From assembly GCA_035575035.1 (NCBI GenBank), contig DATLYH010000201.1:1-19341 (forward strand): DNA of 19,341 nucleotides. Direction: 5' to 3'. Source of the DNA: DATLYH01 sp035575035 (GTDB lineage: Bacteria; Planctomycetota; Planctomycetia; Gemmatales; Gemmataceae). Below the pieces are notes generated by a model. It was given only the letters and a program-made list of their open reading frames with translations, was not told the origin of the DNA and did not search any database. A program made the position numbers and the translations under genes. Below, piece by piece: positions 1 to 7,589 of the stretch (positions are counted from its first letter, which is position 1; each line of letters begins with the position of its first letter).

Positions 1-49
1 TGGCTCCCCTCGCCCCCTCGGGGGGGAGAGGGGTGGGGGGTGAGGGGGC
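1..49. repeat. GC-rich palindromic interspersed repeat, left-edge copy
   Basis: C-rich and G-rich arms face each other around position 19, followed by a G-rich tail. Positions 21-49 match exactly, over 29 nt, the reverse complement of positions 19214-19242 at the other end of the window. The repeat is open in the reading frame of the downstream aconitase and would encode a Gly/Arg-rich stretch (GGRGVGGEGA) before the conserved aconitase residues begin. Either the element is inserted in frame into the gene, or the contig ends here because the assembler broke at a repeat. Confidence 0.75.
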
Positions 50-2231
50 GCCGCTGGCATACCCTGACACGGTGGTCGGCACTGACTCGCACACGACCAT
101 GATCAACGGCCTGGGAGTGCTCGGCTGGGGTGTCGGCGGCATCGAGGCGGAGGCGGCCATGCTCGGCCAGCCGGTGTCGATGCTCATCCCTCAGGTAGTC
201 GGCTTCCGGCTGCACGGCGAGCTGTCCGAGGGAGCCACCGCCACCGACCTGGTCCTGACCGTCACCGAGATGTTGCGCCGCAAGGGGGTGGTCGGCAAGT
301 TCGTCGAGTTCTACGGCGAGGGGTTGGCAGCGCTGCCGGTCGCCGACCGCGCCACCATCGCCAACATGGCCCCCGAATACGGCGCCACCTGCGGCATCTT
401 CCCGATCGATGCCGAGACGCTCCGCTACCTTCGGCTGACCGGCCGGCCCGGCTGGCTCATCGAGCTGGTCGAGGCCTACGCCAAGGAACAGGGCCTGTTC
501 CATACCGCCGACACGCCGCCGGCAGTGTATTCCGACAACCTGGAGCTGGACCTGGCAACGGTCGAGCCAAGCCTGGCCGGGCCGACGCGGCCGCAGGACC
601 GGGTCAAACTGCGCGACATCAAGTCCTCGTGGGAGGCCTCGCTCAAGCTGCTGTTGAGTCGGGCCAAGCCGAAAGCCCCTGCCAAGGACGTGGAGCGGCT
701 CAAGACCGAAGGGGCCATGAAACCGACCGCCCCGACGATTGAGCCGGTCGGCCCGCCGCGAGCCCGCGTCGTCCTGGAGGACGTGGCCCATGAACTTGAC
801 CACGGGGCAGTGGTGATTGCGGCCATCACCAGTTGCACCAACACGTCGAATCCCTCGGTGATGATGGCGGCGGGGTTGCTGGCCAAGAAGGCGGTGGAAC
901 GCGGCTTGCAGACCAAGCCGTGGGTCAAGACCAGCCTGGCGCCCGGGTCGAAGGTGGTGACCGACTACCTGGCCGAGGCCGGCCTGCTGCGCTACCTGGA
1001 GCAGCTCCGCTTCTTCCTGGTCGGCTACGGGTGTACGACTTGCATCGGCAACAGCGGCCCGCTGCCGCAGCCGATCTCCGAGGCGATCAGCGCTCATGAC
1101 CTGGTGGTGGCGGCGGTGCTGAGCGGCAACCGCAACTTCGAAGGGCGCATCCATCCCGAGGTGCGAGCCAACTATCTGGCCTCGCCGCCGCTGGTGGTTG
1201 CCTATGCCCTGGCCGGCCGGATGGACTTCGACCCGTACCATGAGCCGCTCGGTCACGATCCCCAAGGCCGTCCTGTTTACCTGCGCGACATTTGGCCGAC
1301 TCGTCAGGAGGTGCAGGAGGCGATCGATCGCTGCATCGGCTCGGAGATGTTCCACAAGGTGTACAACGACGTCTTCCAGGGCGACGAGCGCTGGAACGAA
1401 CTGGCGGTGCCGGAGGGCGACCTGTTCAACTGGCAGCCGTCCTCCACCTATGTCAAGCGCCCGCCCTACTTCGAGAACATGAGCATCGAGCCCGACCCGG
1501 TGACCGACATCACCGGTGCCCGGGTACTGGTGATGCTGGGCGACAGCATCACCACCGACCACATCTCGCCGGCCGGGTCAATCCGGCCGACGAGCCCGGC
1601 GGGGAAGTACCTGATCGAGCACGGGGTCGAGCCAAAAGACTTCAACTCCTACGGGTCGCGGCGCGGCAACCACGAGGTGATGGTCCGCGGCACGTTCGCC
1701 AACATCCGGCTGCGGAACCTCCTGGCCCCCGGGACGGAAGGCGGCGTGACGCGCTACCTGATCACCGGCGAGCCGATGTCGATCTACGATGCGGCCATGA
1801 AGTACGCCAAGGACGGCATCCCGCTGATCGTGCTGGCCGGCAAGGAGTACGGCTCGGGCTCGTCGCGCGATTGGGCGGCGAAGGGGCCGCGGCTGCTGGG
1901 CGTGCGGGCGGTGATCGCCGAGAGTTACGAGCGCATCCACCGCAGCAACCTGGTCGGCATGGGGGTGCTACCCCTACAGTTCGGCGCCGGCGATAGTGCC
2001 GCGACGCTCGGCCTGAGCGGCGAGGAGGTCTACGACATCGTGGGATTGGCCGACGCGGTCAACAGCGGCTTCGCCGGTGGGCGGGAAGTCACGGTGCGGG
2101 CAAGGCGGCCCGACGGCGTGGTGCGTGAGTTCCGGGCAACGGTGCGCATCGACACGCCCCAGGAGGTGCTCTACTACCGGCACGGCGGCATCTTGCAGTA
2201 CGTGCTGCGGCAACTGCTGGCGCAGCAGTGA
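3..2231 (+). CDS. acnA: Aconitate hydratase (AcnA type), 5'-truncated
   Basis: This is aconitase, the TCA-cycle enzyme that interconverts citrate and isocitrate using a [4Fe-4S] cluster in the cytoplasm. Counting from a GTG at 33, the three cluster cysteines are C268 (ITSCTNTSNPSVM) and C334 and C337 (GYGCTTCIGNSGPL). The 66-residue spacing equals that of E. coli AcnA (C435/C501). The swivel domain carries SYGSRRGNHEVM and GKEYGSGSSRDWAAKGP, and the protein ends normally at a TGA. By alignment offset roughly 170 N-terminal residues are absent: homology starts at YPDTVVGTDSHTTM, immediately after the left-edge palindromic repeat. The frame stays open to the window edge, so the GTG at 33 is probably not the true start. 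Identity is certain. Whether the gene is intact outside the window, or carries the repeat as an in-frame insertion, cannot be seen. Confidence 0.95.
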   Translation, partial: APLAPSGGRGVGGEGAPLAYPDTVVGTDSHTTMINGLGVLGWGVGGIEAEAAMLGQPVSMLIPQVVGFRLHGELSEGATATDLVLTVTEMLRRKGVVGKFVEFYGEGLAALPVADRATIANMAPEYGATCGIFPIDAETLRYLRLTGRPGWLIELVEAYAKEQGLFHTADTPPAVYSDNLELDLATVEPSLAGPTRPQDRVKLRDIKSSWEASLKLLLSRAKPKAPAKDVERLKTEGAMKPTAPTIEPVGPPRARVVLEDVAHELDHGAVVIAAITSCTNTSNPSVMMAAGLLAKKAVERGLQTKPWVKTSLAPGSKVVTDYLAEAGLLRYLEQLRFFLVGYGCTTCIGNSGPLPQPISEAISAHDLVVAAVLSGNRNFEGRIHPEVRANYLASPPLVVAYALAGRMDFDPYHEPLGHDPQGRPVYLRDIWPTRQEVQEAIDRCIGSEMFHKVYNDVFQGDERWNELAVPEGDLFNWQPSSTYVKRPPYFENMSIEPDPVTDITGARVLVMLGDSITTDHISPAGSIRPTSPAGKYLIEHGVEPKDFNSYGSRRGNHEVMVRGTFANIRLRNLLAPGTEGGVTRYLITGEPMSIYDAAMKYAKDGIPLIVLAGKEYGSGSSRDWAAKGPRLLGVRAVIAESYERIHRSNLVGMGVLPLQFGAGDSAATLGLSGEEVYDIVGLADAVNSGFAGGREVTVRARRPDGVVREFRATVRIDTPQEVLYYRHGGILQYVLRQLLAQQ

Positions 2232-2280
2232 CGGCCGCCATGAGGTCCCAAGATTGGACCGGACCCAGCGCTTGCTGGAA

Positions 2281-2344
2281 CCGAAGTCGCCCGACTTCGG
2301 GGGAAGGTAACACGGAGAACCCGAAGTCGGGTGGCTGCGGCTAC
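2281..2344. repeat. CCGAAGTCG hairpin and second copy downstream of acnA
   Basis: Positions 2281-2300 form a perfect 8-bp stem (CCGAAGTC / GACTTCGG) with loop GCCC, 50 nt after the aconitase stop. A second CCGAAGTCGGG copy follows at 2321, leading into GTGGCTGCGGCTAC. A third CGAAGTCGG lies at 3938-3946. The hairpin could end the acnA transcript, but no T-tract follows, so an interspersed repeat is the safer call. Confidence 0.55.
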
Positions 2345-2394
2345 AACCGGCTCGCGGAGCACGACCATTCCTCATCGCTCGCGCCGCTGACCCC

Positions 2395-2422
2395 TTGCAT
2401 TCATCGCCGACCGGGTTATTCT
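2395..2422 (+). promoter_or_regulatory. Putative sigma70-type promoter for the Gfo/Idh/MocA gene
   Basis: TTGCAT (2395-2400) and TATTCT (2417-2422) are separated by 16 nt and lie about 90 nt before the start codon. The match to -35/-10 consensus is partial, but it stands in the only gap before the gene and resembles the TTGCAG/TACAAT pair at 14079-14106. Confidence 0.4.
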
Positions 2423-2510
2423 GAGTCGGTATCCTCCCCCTGCGGGAAGGGGAGCGCCCGCAGCTTCCGTGTAACCGGTTCGTTTCCCTCTGAGCACAAG
2501 GAGATTCACC

Positions 2511-3935
2511 GTGAGCCGGCGAAGCAACCGTCGTGACTTCCTCAAACACAGCGCCCTGACGGGGGTCGGCTTCTGGGCGGCCGGCGGCGTCACCCCGGCC
2601 GAGAGCCGGTCGGCCAACGAGCGCCTCAACATTGCCTGCATCGGCGTCGGCGGCAAGGGCTCCAGCGACACCGACCAGGCTGCTCAGTTCGGCAACATCG
2701 TCGCGTTGTGCGACATCGACGACAACCGCCTCAACGCCAAGGCCCAAAAGTTCCCCCAGGCCAAGAAGTATCACGACTTCCGCCAGATGCTCACCGAGAT
2801 GGAGAAGGACATCGACGCGGTGGTCGTCAGTACTCCCGACCATACCCACGCCCCGGCCAGCGTCATGGCCATGAAGATGAAGAAGCATGTCTATTGCCAG
2901 AAGCCGCTGACCCGCACGGTTTACGAGGCGCGGGTGATGCGCGAGGTGGCCCGGGAGTACGGCGTCTGCACCCAGATGGGCAATCAGGGAACCGCCGAGA
3001 ACGGCCTGCGGACCGCGGTCGAGATCGTGCAGTCCGGCGGCATCGGCCCAGTGCGCGAGGTCCATGTCTGGACCAACCGGCCGATCTGGCCGCAGGGGAC
3101 CGAGGCCATCCTGAAGGTGCCGGCCGCCAACCAGGCTGCCCTGGCCGCCGTCCGCGGCAAGATGATCCAGAACCTTGAATATCCGACGCCCCCCAAGCAT
3201 GTCCACTGGGACCTGTTCCTTGGGCCCTCCCCGGAACGTCCCTACGCCCCGATTTACCATCCGTTCGCCTGGCGTGGCTGGTGGGACTTCGGCACCGGCG
3301 CTCTGGGCGACATGGCCTGCCACACGGCCAACATGCCATTCATGGCGCTGAAGCTCGGCTATCCGATCGCCGTCCAGGCCGAGTCGGGCGAAATCAACCC
3401 GGAGACCTTCCCCACCTGGGCGCGGATCACGTTCGAGTTCCCGGCCCGGGGCGAGATGCCGCCGGTCAAGCTGATCTGGTACGAAGGGAGCCGGAACAAT
3501 CGCCGCATCCTGCCGCCGGACGAGTTGCTGGCCCGGGTGCTCAAGCCGGGCGAGAAACTGTCCGACAGCGGCGCGCTTTTGGTCGGCGACCGGGGCATTC
3601 TGTTCTCGCCCAACGACTATGGGGCCAGCTTCCGGTTGCTGCCGGAGAAGGAGTTCGCGGGCTACAAGCCGCCGGAGCCGCGGCTGCCGCGCAACGGCAA
3701 AGGGGATGTCGGCATGAAGCGCGAGTGGGTCGAGGCCATCAAGGCCGGCCGGCCGTCGATCGCCATGTCGAACTTCGACTACGCCGGGCTGCTCACTGAG
3801 ACGATCCTCTTGGGCAACGTGGCCATGCGGGTCGGCAAGAAGCTGGAGTGGGACGGCCCCAACCTGCGGGCGACCAACTGTCCCGAAGCGGCGCCGTACA
3901 TCAAGACGGAGTACCGCCGCGGGTGGAGCCTCTAA
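2511..3935 (+). CDS. Tat-exported Gfo/Idh/MocA family oxidoreductase
   Basis: This is an NAD(P)-dependent oxidoreductase of the Gfo/Idh/MocA family, whose members act on sugars and related polyols; the substrate is unknown. The N-terminus is a twin-arginine leader (RRDFLK at residues 7-12, then a hydrophobic segment to about residue 29), so a cell-envelope location is likely. The Rossmann fold starts at about residue 39 with the nucleotide loop GVGGKG (45-50) and CDIDDNR near 67-73. The catalytic motif is QKP (130-132) in place of EKP; this is common in planctomycete members. The GTG start is chosen because AAGGAG (2498-2503) lies 7 nt upstream and the Tat leader follows at once. The 474-residue length is usual for this exported subgroup. 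The gene stands alone, convergent with cysE. Family assignment is firm. Confidence 0.93.
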   Translation: MSRRSNRRDFLKHSALTGVGFWAAGGVTPAESRSANERLNIACIGVGGKGSSDTDQAAQFGNIVALCDIDDNRLNAKAQKFPQAKKYHDFRQMLTEMEKDIDAVVVSTPDHTHAPASVMAMKMKKHVYCQKPLTRTVYEARVMREVAREYGVCTQMGNQGTAENGLRTAVEIVQSGGIGPVREVHVWTNRPIWPQGTEAILKVPAANQAALAAVRGKMIQNLEYPTPPKHVHWDLFLGPSPERPYAPIYHPFAWRGWWDFGTGALGDMACHTANMPFMALKLGYPIAVQAESGEINPETFPTWARITFEFPARGEMPPVKLIWYEGSRNNRRILPPDELLARVLKPGEKLSDSGALLVGDRGILFSPNDYGASFRLLPEKEFAGYKPPEPRLPRNGKGDVGMKREWVEAIKAGRPSIAMSNFDYAGLLTETILLGNVAMRVGKKLEWDGPNLRATNCPEAAPYIKTEYRRGWSL

Positions 3936-3952
3936 TACGAAGTCGGCCTGGG

Positions 3953-4006
3953 TAGTCCGGCTTGCCGCTTGCGGCAGCGCTAAGCCGCAAGCGGCAAGGA
4001 CCACCG
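3953..4006. terminator. Bidirectional hairpin between convergent genes
   Basis: CTTGCCGCTTGCGG (3961-3974) pairs perfectly over 14 bp with CCGCAAGCGGCAAG (3985-3998) around a 10-nt loop. The flanks GGTAGTCC and GGACCACC can extend the stem with one mismatch. It fills the gap between the convergent oxidoreductase gene and cysE, which suits transcription termination from both sides. There is no long T-tract. The sequence is also typical of interspersed planctomycete palindromes. Confidence 0.6.
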
Positions 4007-4013
4007 GCCCCTC

Positions 4014-4958
4014 TCAAATCTGATAATTCGGCACCAGGTCGTGCGTCTCGATCCCCTTGATGCGCAGGGACGGCTTCTCCAGCGAAACCACCGTGTACGG
4101 CGGCACGCTGTGCGTCAGCCAGACGCTTGAGCCGATCACCGAGTGATGGCCAATGACCGTCTCGCCGCCGAGGATGGTGGCGTTGGCGTAGACCACCACA
4201 TCGTCCTCCAGCGTCGGGTGCCGTTTCATGCCGCGGATGATGTTGCCGTCGGCGTCGCGCGGGAACGACAACGCCCCCAGCGTCACGCCCTGGTAGAGTT
4301 TGACGTTGTTACCGATGTCGCAGGTCTCACCGATGACCACGCCGGTGCCGTGGTCGATGAAGAAGCCCCGGCCGATCCGCGCCCCCGGGTGGATGTCGAT
4401 GCCGGTCTTGGAGTGGGCGTACTCGGTCATCATCCGCGGAATCAGCGGCACCCCCAGCAGGAGCAGCTCGTGGGCCAGGCGGTAGATGGTGACCGCTTCC
4501 AGGCCGGGATAGCAGAAGATGATCTCGTGATACCCCTTGGCCGCCGGGTCCCCCTCATAGGCCGCCTGCACGTCCTCATCAAGCAGCAGCCGTAGCTCGG
4601 GTAGGCGGCGCAGCAGCTCGATCGCCTTTTGTTGGGCCACGGCCTCAAAATCCACCTCGGGGGTCTGGTGACAATACTCGTGCCGCAGCGCGCGGGTGAT
4701 CTGCTGGGTGAGCTTGTCGTGCAGACCGTCAATGACATCGCCGACATGGTATTCAACGTTGCCCAGATGGAGGTTTTGCCGCCGCCAGAAGCCGGGGTAA
4801 AGGATGTCCATCAGGTCGTCGAGGATCTCGACGATGACCTCGCGGCTGGGCAGGGGCTTGTGGCCAAGGTGGCTGGTGCGGGGGCATTCGGTGTAGGTGG
4901 CGACCAGTGCCTCGGTGATCTCCGGCAACGCCTCTTTCAGGCGGATATCGGTAGCCAT
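4014..4958 (-). CDS. cysE: Serine O-acetyltransferase
   Basis: The enzyme transfers acetyl from acetyl-CoA to L-serine, giving O-acetylserine, the first step of cysteine synthesis. The protein has 314 residues. An alpha-helical N-terminal half includes YPGLEAVTIYRLAHELL near 150-166. A left-handed beta-helix of hexapeptide repeats starts near 184 (TGIDIHPGARIGRGFF). The residues matching the E. coli catalytic pair are D188 of DIHP and H203 of DHGTG, and KRHPTLED follows at 245-252. The ATG at 4958 has AGGAG 5 nt upstream (4968-4964). The N-terminal domain is longer than that of E. coli CysE. No cysK lies next to it. A GC-rich palindrome lies about 10 nt beyond the ribosome binding site, so it falls in the leader or promoter region. 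Confidence 0.93.
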   Translation of the reverse strand: MATDIRLKEALPEITEALVATYTECPRTSHLGHKPLPSREVIVEILDDLMDILYPGFWRRQNLHLGNVEYHVGDVIDGLHDKLTQQITRALRHEYCHQTPEVDFEAVAQQKAIELLRRLPELRLLLDEDVQAAYEGDPAAKGYHEIIFCYPGLEAVTIYRLAHELLLLGVPLIPRMMTEYAHSKTGIDIHPGARIGRGFFIDHGTGVVIGETCDIGNNVKLYQGVTLGALSFPRDADGNIIRGMKRHPTLEDDVVVYANATILGGETVIGHHSVIGSSVWLTHSVPPYTVVSLEKPSLRIKGIETHDLVPNYQI

Positions 4959-4977
4959 GGGTGCTCCTATCGGCTTG

Positions 4978-5016
4978 CCCCCTTACCCCTCTCCTCCACG
5001 GGGAGAAGGGTGAGGG
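4978..5016. repeat. GC-rich palindromic interspersed repeat upstream of cysE
   Basis: The sequence CCCCCTTACCCCTCTCC, a short TCCAC centre, then GGGGAGAAGGGTGAGGG forms an imperfect dyad. It belongs to the same family as the repeats at both window edges. It lies directly upstream of the cysE ribosome binding site and could fold in the cysE leader RNA. Confidence 0.7.
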
Positions 5017-5959
5017 AACAGTGCGGGCTCGATGCGTGGAAGGAGGCTGGAGAAGGAAGCGTGGCGGCCGCGACGGGGGGGCAGGAACGGCCCGGCCCCG
5101 GAATCACCACCCGGCGGCCGCCGGATGACAGCCGCACTTGGGGTAACAGAGAAGGGGCAGTTTGCGGAACACGCGCACCTCGTCGAGGGCGGAAACCAGG
5201 GAGACGCCAACGGAAGAAACCGACCCTCCCGTTACGATTCTAGGTGGCGGGTGGCGGCGCGTCAATTTCCCCGGCGTCTGCCAACCGGAACGGTCAGCGG
5301 TCGGGCAGTATCCTATCGCCCCTTGCTGCTGTGGCCGCCGCGCAGGCGTCGTGTATGGAATTCGGCCGGGTCGTCCGGAAAATTCACGAAATCTGCATAG
5401 TTCCGGAGGTGCAGCCCCGCGGGAAGCGCGCCCCGGTCGTTCGAAGTCACCGCTTACATTCTGGGCAGAGATCGCTTGGCTTGTAGGCGCGAGGCGGGCA
5501 CGGCCTCTGGGGAGAAGCTCGCAACCCCCAGCAGGAGGGCGCACTTAACTTCCGTCGGCACTTTGACCTGTGACCGCGGCCGCGCCGGTAAGCGTGGCGG
5601 TCGGTATCATTGGCTTGAGATTTGCTAATCAACCCCGCGCCTCTCCCGCTGCTGCCGTTGAGAGACCTGAGCTGCCCGGCTCGCTCTGGCCATGGGAGAG
5701 GTGGTACAGGCGGGCCTGGGCAGCTTTTGCGCCCGCGCCTTACCTTCCCTCCAAACCACTCATCGGTTCCCCTTTCAAGCAATGACAGGCGCGGCACTTC
5801 AAGAGAAAAGGCCGGCCCCTTTCGGCCGCTGGAGGGGCGAGGGCTGCTGCCACGACTTTCGCAGCATACAGCCCTCTGTCCTCAAGCCGTGCCCCGGGAA
5901 GGATTATTCCCGGCAATGGGGGACCGGCCCTTGTCGGGTCGCCTGGCCTCTTCGAGTCT
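5017..5959. other. 0.94-kb stretch without a convincing gene
   Basis: Several overlapping open frames exist on both strands, but their translations are Arg/Pro/Gly-rich, show no family motif, and contradict one another. No tRNA, rRNA or obvious structured RNA was recognised. The part next to cysE presumably holds its promoter. The only local structure noted is a small hairpin with a T-rich tail on the minus strand near 5806-5828. Confidence 0.5.
5802..5828 (-). terminator. Possible weak terminator on the minus strand
   Basis: On the minus strand CGGCC and GGCCG form a 5-bp stem with a 6-nt loop, followed by GCC and TTTTCTCT. It lies about 130 nt past the stop of the small minus-strand ORF at 5960. 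The stem is short, so the call is tentative. Confidence 0.3.
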
Positions 5960-6214
5960 TCAACGTTTGGTCGCCGTGAAATTGGTCAGCGAGTTCTCAT
6001 AGAGCCGGCCGCTCAGCGTGCCGTTTTCCAGCCGCCAGGCGAAATTGAAGGTATCGGTCAGGCCGGTCGGCGTTTTCAGTTTGACGGTCCCGCGGAGCAC
6101 GCCTTGGGCGTCCAGGCTCCCCCGGAAATGGCCCGTCGTCCGGCCGCTTGGGCGCCCCTCGATGGTGAAGGTGAATCCGACCGGGCCTTTCACGGCGAGC
6201 CCTGCGTCCGCCAC
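5960..6214 (-). CDS. Short beta-rich hypothetical protein, possibly a gene fragment
   Basis: No family was recognised. The 84 residues alternate hydrophobic and polar positions, as in beta sheets. Two similar segments (FTFTIEGRPSGRTTGHFRGSL and TFNFAWRLENGTLSGRLYE) suggest a repeated strand-turn pattern. The putative GTG start at 6214 has no good ribosome binding site. The frame extends upstream in convincing style (TIDFNFR) until a TGA about 20 codons before it, without an ATG. This suggests the remnant of a longer exported protein, or a frameshifted gene, downstream of the amylase on the same strand. Composition is more protein-like than in other local frames, but expression is doubtful. 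Confidence 0.4.
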   Translation of the reverse strand: MADAGLAVKGPVGFTFTIEGRPSGRTTGHFRGSLDAQGVLRGTVKLKTPTGLTDTFNFAWRLENGTLSGRLYENSLTNFTATKR

Positions 6215-6308
6215 GCGGAAATTGAAGTCAATCGTCCCGGTCGGCGGCGACCGTGTCCGACACCTTCCTTGTCACCTCATCGACCTTGGGTTGAACGTAT
6301 TTTCGGCG

Positions 6309-7589
6309 TCAGTGGCAGCGGGTCCAGACCGCGAACTTCTCGCCGTCCACCGCTAGCTGCCAGCCGCCGCCGGGCCACCAGCCGCAGGAACCCAGCTTGA
6401 CCGCCACCCGCCCGTCGATGATCGCCGCGTATAACCCCTTGCGGGCGTCCTTGATCTCCACCTGACTCTGGGCATGCAGGCCCATGCCTCGGCGGACCCG
6501 GATCAGCCGGTCGATCCGTTGCCGAGTGGCACTGCCCCAGTCGAAGTAATGGGACCAGAACACACATGGGATGCCCGGGTGGGTCAGGACGTAAGCATAC
6601 GCCACCTCCACCGTCCGGCCGGGGAAGTGGCGCGTGGCGTCGTTGTGCCGCCGGTGCTCCTCGTCGCGGCGATACTCGGTGTCGTGGTTGTCCACGAAGG
6701 TCACCGCCCGGCTCGACCAGAACCCGATGAGTCCCCCCGGCACCACCCGCCCGCCGTTGACCGAGCGGAGTCGGCCATAGTCGTCGTGCAGGCATGCCTC
6801 GTACAGCAGGTAGCGCGTCGGGAAGTCGAATGCCGTGGACTTGCCCCCGGTGGCGTCAATCCAATCGGTCACCCGTTGCCGGTCAGTATCGAAGAACTCG
6901 CCGACTGAGAATTCTGGAGCGCTGGCCTCGTTGTACTCGGCGACGAACCGGCCGTGGTATCCCTTGACCAGATCATATCGCCAGCCCCGGAAACCGACTG
7001 ACCGCAGCCGACGGAGGTAGTTTTTGACGGTGGCCCGCACATCCGGGTTGGTGTGGTCCAGCTCGCGGCCGGCGGCGTAGTGCTCGCCGGTGTCGGGGTT
7101 GCCGGTGCCGATGCCGGAGTCGTCGTCCCGGGTGACGGCCGCCCGGTTGTCGGGGAACGGCGGGTCCTCGAAGTCGGCGCCGGCGGTGGCGACGCCCACC
7201 CGGTGATTCAGGACCACGTCGGCCAGCGCCTTGACCGGCTCCAAGGCCCGGATGGCGGCCCGCAGCTCGGCCTCGGTGCCATAAGCGGTGTCCAGGACGT
7301 TCCACCGCCGTGGAATGTAGCCCTGCGGGGCCAGGGAATCCGACGGCGGCGGGAACCAGACCCAGCTGAAGCCGGCCTCTTTGATGGCCGCGGCGTTCTC
7401 GGCAAGGATACGGTACCAACTTTTCCGGCCGCCGGTGGCGGGATCGAAGCCCCCGGCGTGCGAATCCCAGTGGAACCCCTGCAAGAGGATCTCGTGCCCG
7501 TCGCCGTGGTACCTCGGCTCGGGCGGCGGGCCTTCCTTGCGGGGCAGGGTGACAACGGCAATCCACGGGTGCCTGCTCTCTGTTCGCAT
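6309..7589 (-). CDS. Plant-type GH13 alpha-amylase
   Basis: This is an alpha-amylase of glycoside hydrolase family 13, cleaving alpha-1,4-glucan links in starch or glycogen. All four GH13 signatures are present: DVVLNHR (residues 124-130), GWRYDLVKGYHG with nucleophile D206, FSVGEFF with acid/base E231, and FVDNHDT with the transition-state Asp D303. The end closely resembles plant amylases: THPGIPCVFWSHYFDWG, then IDRLIRVRRGMGLH, and a C-terminal AVDGEKFAVW. The ATG at 7589 is preferred over an in-frame ATG at 7718, because GGAGGG lies 10 nt upstream (7605-7600) and the 43 extra residues are low-complexity and unlike the family. The resulting 426 residues match the length of mature plant enzymes. 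No signal peptide is evident, so a cytoplasmic role in glucan turnover is likely. Confidence 0.92.
   Translation of the reverse strand: MRTESRHPWIAVVTLPRKEGPPPEPRYHGDGHEILLQGFHWDSHAGGFDPATGGRKSWYRILAENAAAIKEAGFSWVWFPPPSDSLAPQGYIPRRWNVLDTAYGTEAELRAAIRALEPVKALADVVLNHRVGVATAGADFEDPPFPDNRAAVTRDDDSGIGTGNPDTGEHYAAGRELDHTNPDVRATVKNYLRRLRSVGFRGWRYDLVKGYHGRFVAEYNEASAPEFSVGEFFDTDRQRVTDWIDATGGKSTAFDFPTRYLLYEACLHDDYGRLRSVNGGRVVPGGLIGFWSSRAVTFVDNHDTEYRRDEEHRRHNDATRHFPGRTVEVAYAYVLTHPGIPCVFWSHYFDWGSATRQRIDRLIRVRRGMGLHAQSQVEIKDARKGLYAAIIDGRVAVKLGSCGWWPGGGWQLAVDGEKFAVWTRCH

Noticed and set aside
1974..4004. Long minus-strand open frame (676 codons) across the acnA end and the oxidoreductase gene
   Set aside because: It is antisense to two well-supported genes, has no family motif, and is the expected result of high GC and codon bias.
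5104..5797. Several 60-150-codon frames in the 5.0-5.9 kb gap
   Set aside because: They overlap one another on both strands, lack ribosome binding sites and motifs, and have low-complexity composition.
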